Shown: one piece after another, positions 56,301 to 64,000 of the stretch | Layout: the number at the start of each line of letters is the position of its first letter | Position numbering within the stretch: the stretch's first letter is position 1 | Source of the DNA: CAYZXT01 sp964482515 | GTDB lineage: Bacteria > Elusimicrobiota > Elusimicrobia > FEN-1173 | DNA length: 64,000 bases | Reading direction: 5' to 3' | Assembly: GCA_964482515.1 (NCBI GenBank) | Contig: CAYZXT010000010.1 | Span: forward strand, 27,014 to 91,013 | Notes under the pieces: generated by a model | What the model saw: only the letters and a program-made list of their open reading frames with translations | Told to the model about the DNA's origin: nothing | Database searches by the model: none | Program-made: the position numbers and the translations under genes

Positions 56301-59300
56301 CGCCAGCGCGCCGGTATCCAGGCTGTCGCGGCTTAGATTATAAAGGTTGGCGGCGAATTCCTTGCTCACTTTCACCCTCAGAGAATTCTCGATGGCCTGG
56401 CCCGTGGCGGCGTCCAGCTTCCACGACACCTCTTTCGCGTTTTTGAGGGCATCCAATGATTTCAATCCGTCCTTGCCCCCCAAAAGGAGCAGGACATCAT
56501 CGAGCATGCGCACTTCGGTCCCATCCGCCCGGCGAACCGTCAACGCCTCATCCAAAGCGGAGGCAATCTGAGTGTTGGTGACGGCCGCCTCCAGAAGGGC
56601 ATCATTGGCGACGGCCAGGATTTCGGTTCGGGCCGCCTCTCCGGCCTTGAAGCGGATGGTCACCTCCACCTCAAGGGCCAGGCCGTTTTTCCTCGCGACT
56701 TCGGCGAGTCTCCCCGTGGCACCCTTCGCGATCGCGCTATCGGGTTTTATCGCCTCCCCGAACTCCACCCGCGCCGTCAATGTACCGCCCAGGATCTTTC
56801 CGTTGGAGCTCAGGACGACGTCGGCGTTGAACTTCAAATTCTTCTCTAAGCTCTTGAACGCCTCGTCCTTTTCCGCTGGGCTGGATTTGATGGCATCCAG
56901 GAACGCGGAAACCCTCTCCTTCCCGTCGATTTCGAATTTCGCGTGTATTTCCTTGGTGGCCTTATCGATGCTTAGTGTGACCTCTCCCCTCTGCCCTGCG
57001 GCTTCAAACGCCCTTCGGGTCTCCGTGGGCAATTTATCAAGGGGAAAACTGAATTCGATGGCGGTCCCGGTGTCGCGGGCCTTTTCTTCCATAAGCCCCT
57101 GTATCACGCCGCTCAACACAGCCCCGCGGATCGAATCAGTGACTTTTACCTGGCGCTCCCCGCCGGACAATTTTCTAAGAGATATATATTCGCCGCCTTC
57201 GGCGTTCTCGCGGAAGAGCTCCCCGATGGTTTCCCGAGGGTGTGACGCCGCCATATCCCGTATCACCTGCTTTTCAAACTGCCCGGCCTCGATGGGGACA
57301 AGGAACAAGGAAACGCTGGTGAAGGCGTGTCCCATCTCCTCCATGAATGCGGTCCGATCCTCCTCATCGCCCTCCCGACCCGCAAAGAACATGGCGCCAT
57401 CATAAATCAGCCCGCCGAATGCCTTCCCGATAATCACCGCGACCTTGTCGGCCAAGCTGAAAACGAACAGCCCTTCGACCATGTGCATGGCTTCAAAGAA
57501 CTTGAAGCCGGTGTAGTTCAAAGAGGCCCCCATGGTCTCCATGGCGCCTTTGAAGCCCACGGAGAATACTTTGTCCAATCCGAGGGCCTTGTCGATCCCC
57601 TTTCCGATCATTCCCGAAATGCCGCGGCTGGTGTAGGCCTGCTCGGCCCTCCCTACCAACCCGGTGGCCGTTCCCTCCGCCGGGGCTGAATGCGCTAGAT
57701 TAAAGAGGGGCCCCATGATGAAACCCATGGCCATTCCGGATTTCAAACTATCCGTTCGTTCCCGCCAAGTCATGAAGTGGAACCCGCCCGGACCCAGAAT
57801 AGTCATAACATCGCCCAGGCCGAAGAAATTGGCCCAACCCAAATGGTGCCCGCCCATGATCATGGATTTGAAAAGAGTGCCCACGCCTTGCCGCGTAAAG
57901 TAAGTGCCGAGGGTGTTTGTCCCGCCCGAGATCCAGGCATTCATCGCCGCGGGCTTGAACATTCCGAAGATGCCGCCCAGGATCGCGCCAGCCGAAAAAT
58001 CTCTCACCATTGAGCCCAGATTAAAGACCTTGTCCATCGACGCACCTTTCTCACCGAGCACGACGGACATGAACCGGTGGCCTATCCCGGCCGTCAGCGA
58101 CAAAGCACCGTAAAACAGGGCTCCGCGGACGGTATTCTGACCAATCTGCGCAGCCCCTTTTACGACATTGATCAAAATTTTCGGGACATGCGAAACAAAA
58201 CCGGACCAACCTTTCGCGATATTAATCGCGTATGAAGACGTGGCGATGCTCTTCCAAATCGAGGCAATCACCGCGCCGAACATCCGGGGCACAATCATAA
58301 CAACGTCTTTTAACGAAATGGAAACGTTGACTCCCGTATCAAGGGCGCGAAGCTGCGCGGCATAGCTCGCCAAATTAGCCGCCTGGGCCACATTTCGAGC
58401 GGCGGACGCTCCAGTAATAATATTGACGACATCATCCGCCCCATAGCCAAGTTTGAATAGCGCGGCGGCTTGCACGCCATCGCCCATTGTGTCAGTGAAC
58501 TTGGCCAATGCGATGGCCTCGTCCACCAATTTCAACTTATTGGCACTGTTCATCCCGAATGTGGTAAGACGGAAAATACCCGAATTCAGCGCCCTCAAGG
58601 CGGTGGCGAACCGCGCCGATCCCCATACCGTGTCCCCAATGCGCAAGGTTCGGGCCGCCGCGCTCAGTCTTATAGCCTTCAGACCTCCTCCGAGCCCAAA
58701 GGTCCCCACCGTAACGACCAATTGAAGCATCCCTTCCAAAAATTTTCCATCCCTGAAGCTTTGGACAGACGACATCACCCCGAAAGCCGTGGTGAAGGCG
58801 GTGAAGACCGTCCCGACATATCCGGCAACCATTGATCCCATCAGCGGCGTGGCCGCGCCCCACGTCAAGGCTGTGATGACAACAGTGGCCAATACGACGA
58901 ACGCGGCTTCCCAGGGGTGGGCCTTGATGAAACCCCAGAACGAAGTATCGATCTTGTGCCAGTTACCGTCCCTATCTTGCTCCATGCCCTCGCCGCGGGA
59001 GTTGACGTGGGACTCCTGGGCCTCGCCGTGGCCTTCGCGCGTCGATACGCTGAAAAGATCGGCCCCCACCTGATAGCGAACGGAGATCGTTTCATGATCG
59101 ATCCGACCCGTGCCGCCGATGCCGGTCCAATTGCTGCTTTCCGTGAACGTCCTGGTTACCTGGCCCCCATCAGCGTTTACGGACGAAATAACGCGTCTTT
59201 CCTCCCGCGGGACCCAATTGTCATCAAAATTCTGGAAATCGTATAAGTATGTCGATCCCCATCCTAAATAATACGAATCAGTCGCCATGCGTAAATAAAG

Positions 59301-62300
59301 GCTGACAGACTCCCCATAAGCCGTTGATCCACTCAGGACAAACAAGCCGTCTTCCAAAGAATACCCCGTGATGGCTGCAAGCCTGTGTTTATCCCGAAGA
59401 TCAAGAATCCCATGGGCCATCGGGACATTATCGATCGAAACCACCTGGTTGCCGTGCTCCCGAACTCCAAAACCGTCAAACGCAGACAGCTCCTGTTCTT
59501 CAATTTCAATGAAATCGCGAAAACTCTCGCTGTCCATGGATCGGCCATCCACCATAACGATGAAATGGAGAGACTCATCGCTCATATCCATGTCCCCGCC
59601 GGGCAGGGTGCGCCATTGCAACACACCAATCTGGGCAACGCTGGAGGGGGATGTACGCTGTGTGTTTCCTGGGTCAGGATTAATGGAAAGGTTTGTGTGG
59701 GAGCCATCCACGTTCTGAATGGAAACGGCCAAACTGCCTCCAGATCCCATGGAAATGGAAAGGAATTCGGACAATCCAGAGCGGGGCATACCGCCGTATC
59801 CCGCATCCGATAGGGCAACATCTACGGAGAGATTGGCCAGGTTTACCTCGTCGTCCGAGCGCCTGTTATTGTCCTGTACCCAATAGGTCAGACGGCCGTT
59901 CTCAAAGACCATCGCATTCGCCTTGAAGTTGTTATCCGCGCCAATCTGGACCTGGAGCGTCAGTTCCAATTTGTCGCCGTCCGCGTCTACGCGGGTGGCG
60001 ATGAGGCGCCCGTCAGCCTGCATGGTCCACGTCCCGTCCGCCGCGAATTCTCCGATGCGGGAATTCAGCCCATCGGCGCTGAAGTTATATCCGCGGGAGG
60101 TGATCATGGCCGAGAACGACCTATTCTCCGCATGAAACTCGCCGTACTCAAGCAACCGGCCGCCGGTGTCCGTCAGGAGATAATTAAAGTTTCCGATGGT
60201 GCCTCTATCCCCGGCGCTCTCGGCGTTGGCGCCCAACACGCTGGGGGCTGTCATGGTGAGGACCCTGTCGCCACTGCGGCAAATGATCCGGCCGTCCGAG
60301 GTGAGCATCACCCTGAAGCTGGTGACGTTGCCGGGAATTCCGAGATGACGGGCAATATCTTGGTTTAAATTGGCAACCGCGTCGATCGTCATGGGGTTCC
60401 CGCCCGACTCAAAGTAGAGGAGGGCCCTTCCGTCCCTGTCGGTGACGAGGGCCAGGGAAATCTGGGCCGGGAGAAGCGTTCCGGCCTCACCCCCCACATG
60501 GACCCCTCTGAAGTTTTGCCCATAGGTCGCGTTGATATACATGATGTTGCCGTTGACCGTGTCCACGGCCGTCAACTGCACCATGCCCGTGCGGTAATCC
60601 GCGGTGAAGGAGAAATCCAGATTCCTGGGATCGCCGACGTATCCGTTGATGGCGGTCCCTTTGGTATCCATCAGATCGTTGATCTTGTTTTGAAGGACGG
60701 CGCGGGCCTCGAGGCTCACTTCCTCTCCCCTTACCTTGAACGATTGGATTTCGCCGTTGAGGATTTTGAAATAAATGGGATAGGCAGTCTCTCCTCCCGC
60801 CGGGGACAGGATCAATGTCGTGGTAATACGGTTGTTATTCGCATCCTTCCCATGGAACTCGGAGGACAGCAAGGAATGAGTATGCCGGTCGGTGGTACTA
60901 TAGACACTGGTCCGCGTTCCGACATAACTGATGTTGGTGTCACTATCCACATACGTAACGTTGAATGTTGTGTGCCGGGTGATAAGCTCGCCGCCGCCGG
61001 TCCACGCGGCCATTCCGGAATCGCTCAGCGCGAGGATTTGACCCACGTAGGAATTCAGAAGGACCTGAGTTTCATCTGTGCCCGTCAACCGATGAAACTC
61101 GGCAAGAACTTCCCTATCGGAGGCGGAATGCCACCGGCCCGTATCCCCTGTTTCCCCGGCCACCGCGTAGATCTGCGCCCTGACCGCGGCAACGATTTCC
61201 GAGTAGCGCACCGCGGAGGTGTTTTGGATGGTGGTCTCCGCGTAATAGAGGTTTCCATCTATCCTCTCTGTCCCGGCGATGCTGATCAAGTCCCCCGCCA
61301 TGGCGAAGGAGCTGATGCTCACATAACCGGAAAGTTCCTGCTGCAGCGCGGCGACTTTCCTGGAATCGGTTATTGTGGTCCAGAGCAATTCGCCGTTCCG
61401 GCCCACCCGGGCGGCCTCATATCTTATCTCGCCCCGCTCAGTTACAAATGAATGCCCGGCGATAAGATTGCCGCTCCCGTCCTGCGCCGAGAAGGAGAAA
61501 AGGACCTTGCCGCTGGCATCGGCCAGGAAGGAAATGTTCAGGTTCGTCCTTGCTCCGGACCAGCCTATTTGGTTGACAAGTCCTTGCTGCATGGCGCGGT
61601 TTTCCTCCGGCGTTCCGCCGTACGCTTGAACGTGCCACGTTTGGCCGTCAAAATAAAACCTGGCGGCACGGGTCATCATCTGGCCGGCCTTCTCGTTCCA
61701 GAACCGCTGGACCACGATCTGGTGGCCCTCCGCATTCACGCCTTCAATGTACGCCGTCGCGTGCCCATTGACCGTTCCGAAGACGACGCTGCTCACCGTC
61801 CGCAGTCCGGACTCGCGGATGCGCGCCCCGACTTCCTGCATGGCCGTCGTAATTTCATCGCCCTGCATTCCCGCGGCCAACAGGAACGCCCGACCTTCGG
61901 CCGTCAACTCGCCGTTCTGAATCATGCCGGGGAGGCTTGCCGACAAGATCTCACCGGCCTGCTCGCCCTTTATCCCATAGGTCACATACCCACCGCCCAC
62001 GGTTTGGATGGTTAAACTGTTCGTTCCAAACGTTACTCCTGTGACCTCAAACCTGGTCCCCTCATGCTGCAACGCTCCATCCTGTACATGTGCCTGGTAC
62101 ATCGCCTCCAGACGAGTCGCCGTCATCCCGTTCCCCAGATAATCAGCAATCATCGCGTAGGTCACCATCCCGCCGTTTGCTATCCGTAAATATTCAGGAA
62201 CGTACGCCCTCACGGTCCCCTGAACGTCCCGGCTCAGGCTCGCCCCGTTCGCAAATTGGATCGTCACGCTCCCGTCAGACCCGTAACTCGTCCCCGATAT

Positions 62301-64000
62301 GTCGCCCAGCGNNNNNNNNNNNNNNNNNNNNNNNNNNNNNNNNNNNNNNNNNNNNNNNNNNNNNNNNNNNNNNNNNNNNNNNNNNNNNNNNNNNNNNNNN
62401 NNNNNNNNNNNGGTTGATCTGCGCCGCCGTGATCCCCGTCAGATACGCAGGCACGTACGCCCTCACCACTCGCGTGTTCCCGTCCCGGCTCAGGCTCGCC
62501 CCGTTCGCAAACTGGATCGTCACGCTCCCGTCAGACCCGTAACTCGTCCCCGATATGTCGCCCAGCGATCCACCCAGCGCCCCTTCGTCATTGCCCGCCA
62601 GCGTCGCCGCTCGGTTCTCCGCGCTGTCCGTCCGCCCGATATACAGGTTGATCTGCGCCGCCGTGATCCCCGTCAGATACGCAGGCACGTACGCCCTCAC
62701 CACTCGCGTGTTCCCGTCCCGGCTCAGGCTCGCCCCGTTCGCAAACTGGATCGTCACGCTCCCGTCCCCGCCAAAGGTCACCGTCGTTGGATCTCCCAAA
62801 CTAACAGCCATCTCGCTGGTTGCCAGTCCCTGGTACCCCGCCACAATCGTATCGATCTGAGTTGTCGTCATCCCAAGGGATGTGGCTAATCGTAGGGCAT
62901 CTCTGTTCAATTCGCCATCCAGTCCCAACAATTGTTCTGGGTTGCCGCGGAAAGACCAAATTTGGTCATTCCCCCTCGATGCTGAAACGCCATTTGTATA
63001 ACTAACGGAAACCACTTGCCCCAATGTGCTCGATGTCGGATCGTCAGAAATAACCACATAATCCACGCCGCTAAAGATGTAGGAGGGAATTCCCCCCAAC
63101 TGCGTGGCGGTGGGATTGTGCTCGGTGTGGGAAACCAAAATGGGGGCGACATTAGACTGGCCGTTAGTCCGATAGTTATATGTTTCCCCGTCCGCGCCCT
63201 TGGCGGAGAAGTGAAGCTGGAGAGCACCGCCCGCGCCATCGTTCGCCGCGTAAAGGGAGGATAAGTCGAGTTGCCGATTTTCCGAACGCAACAATTGGTT
63301 AATCGTGATGGTATCAATTACCAATCCATCCACTTTCGCTTGAACGCCTATCAAGAATCCCTGCGAATCCTGACCGACCTCTGTCAACACCCCGCCGAAT
63401 TCGCCCACGCCCACCATCCAGTTGTTCCCTTCAAAATCCTGCGCCATGACGGTCAAGGCATGGCCCTGGCCCTGCGAGAAATGCAGCCCCATGAGGCTGA
63501 TAGCGTCCACGCGCAACTGGCGGCTGCCGATTTCCATGTTCATGCGGGACGTTTGCAGGAATGAAATATCCTTGCCGCCCAAGACTCCGCCGTACATTAG
63601 ATAGCCGTTCTTGCCGATTCCCACCCGCGTGCGGACCAGTCCTCCGTCCAGGGAGGAGCCCAACATCCAGGTCTCACCGGCGGCGTTCATGCCCACCACC
63701 CGGAGTTCCTTGACGCCGGCCTCGCCATGCGCGAAATGAATCTTGGTCATATCAATGTCCATGTTGCCCGCGGCGCGCGCGGCCTGGTTGATGGTATCGA
63801 TGGCCCCGTCCGTTATGTTTTCACCGCCCAACCGGGCGCCGTGCCGGAGGCTGCCGTTCGGCGACTTGATGATCTCGGTGACCTGCTCCCCATCCGAGAA
63901 GCCGACCACGCGTGTGTTGCCGTCCCGGTCCGTCCCCACCACGCGCAATTCGCTGGCCCCCGTCTCCGTCTTGGTGATTTGCAGCGTCGCCAGATTGATT
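41329..64000 (-). CDS. Giant multidomain protein with SecA-like helicase block (giant 3, 5' end outside window, two assembly gaps)
   Basis: The frame is open from the right edge to the stop at 41329 apart from two N runs (62312-62411, 56242-56251), where the frame shifts as expected for placeholder gap lengths. About 7,500 codons are visible, and no start with a ribosome site is seen at either gap. From N to C: beta-rich repeats (64000-62800); a 234-bp tandem repeat (62790-62219); long beta-rich modules (62200-59000); membrane and Ala/Gly-rich helical regions (58900-57300); a SecA/SF2-like block (about 55050-52950) with ETAGGKT, VDEAD and QAIGRAGRN; membrane helices (51400-50950); coiled coils; helical repeats (48750-45100) with a membrane pair near 46900-46750; two metallopeptidase-like segments (AHEVKGHFLN near 43620, QEYVHIV near 43005) around another membrane stretch; and a C-terminal alpha/beta domain (KVRVVILGDR). 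Function unknown. Whether this is one gene or two to three adjacent genes cannot be proved across the gaps. Confidence 0.78.
56242..56251. other. Assembly gap (10 N) inside giant 3
   Basis: Ten Ns. The frame on each side is open right up to the gap (GIERGIEITGD on one side, LGQNESSVFGLQEIQ on the other), but the two frames differ, so the true gap length is not 10 or the join is imperfect. Confidence 0.95.
62219..62790 (-). repeat. 234-bp tandem repeat interrupted by an assembly gap
   Basis: One full unit (62414-62647, 78 codons) is followed by a second copy beginning at 62648 that stays identical for over 120 bases, then diverges near 62765. Sequence left of the gap (62219-62311) is again nearly the same (GSVTIQFANGASLSRD). 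Units include AYVPAYLTGITAAQIN and LGDISGTSYGSDG. The number of copies is unknown because of the gap. Confidence 0.9.
62312..62411. other. Assembly gap (100 N) within the 234-bp repeat
   Basis: A run of 100 Ns flanked on both sides by copies of the same repeat, the usual place for a short-read assembly to break. Copy number and phase of the gene are undefined here. Confidence 0.97.
63080..64000 (-). repeat. Degenerate beta-rich repeats of about 75-100 residues
   Basis: At least three units follow the pattern KIHFAHGEAGVKELRVVG, GLHFSQGQGHALTVMAQ, LQLHFSAKGADG, each followed by G-x-x-W-x-VG or similar and a linker with DGL or GGK. They look like beta-propeller or adhesin-type repeats, but no family is assigned. 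Confidence 0.6.

Noticed and set aside
56124..63948. Two separate complete genes (56124-62267 and 62275-63948)
   Set aside because: Their apparent starts (GTG) lie inside repeats next to N gaps, coding continues upstream of each, and the end of the first reads out of frame through the N run.
1..64000. CRISPR arrays, insertion sequences, prophage, rRNA
   Set aside because: No arrays of short spaced repeats, no transposase or integrase, no phage structural genes and no rRNA were seen.

Overview
The window (about 64 kb, GC-rich, with two runs of N marking scaffold joins) is a bacterial chromosome fragment, probably from a metagenome assembly. It is dominated by three giant minus-strand genes separated by ordinary housekeeping operons. 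Giant multidomain proteins, standalone lipoproteins with clear lipoboxes, and a classical thrS-infC-rpmI-rplT-pheS-pheT operon suggest a diderm. The giant genes recall Omnitrophota (the phylum of Ca. Velamenicoccus), but that placement is inference: no rRNA gene is present.

Layout. (1) 1-5842, minus: the start of a giant exported or membrane protein that runs off the left edge. It has a signal peptide, a module shared with the second giant, a CPBP-like membrane protease segment, a degenerate RelA/SpoT-like HD-synthetase-ACT-ACT block and a Nudix-like segment. (2) 6014-10226: murein recycling and turnover genes (nagZ, a BadF-type sugar kinase, mltA, a lipoprotein). (3) 10317-17414: the pheT/pheS/rplT/rpmI/infC/thrS operon, tRNA-Val, queF and tRNA-Cys. 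infC begins with an AUC codon. (4) 17493-30647, minus: a complete 4,384-residue giant carrying two M15-type peptidoglycan peptidases, three beta-lactamase-like folds lacking the catalytic lysine, a phosphodiester-glycosidase-like domain, an HExxH domain and many membrane segments. (5) 30865-37940: metabolic genes for sulfur transfer and molybdopterin (moeZ-like, moaE, moaD), gph, two Bcp peroxiredoxins, folE, nadA, a DsrE-like protein and an EVE protein. (6) 38093-41266: a membrane histidine kinase, an OmpR-family regulator and two single-domain receivers. (7) 41329 to the right edge, minus: a third giant of at least about 7,500 codons, interrupted by two scaffold gaps. It contains a SecA-like helicase block, beta-rich repeats, an exact 234-bp tandem repeat and several membrane domains.

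How the parts may work together. Giant 2 looks like a surface machine for binding or cutting peptidoglycan, and nagZ/kinase/mltA would recover the fragments. Giants 1 and 2 both have an 11-bp-spaced direct repeat of TTTACA upstream. This is the spacing used by PhoB/PhoP-type regulators, and an OmpR-family regulator is encoded in the same window, so coordinated control is a testable hypothesis. Several promoters have the -10 element only 6-9 bases before the start codon, which predicts leaderless mRNAs.
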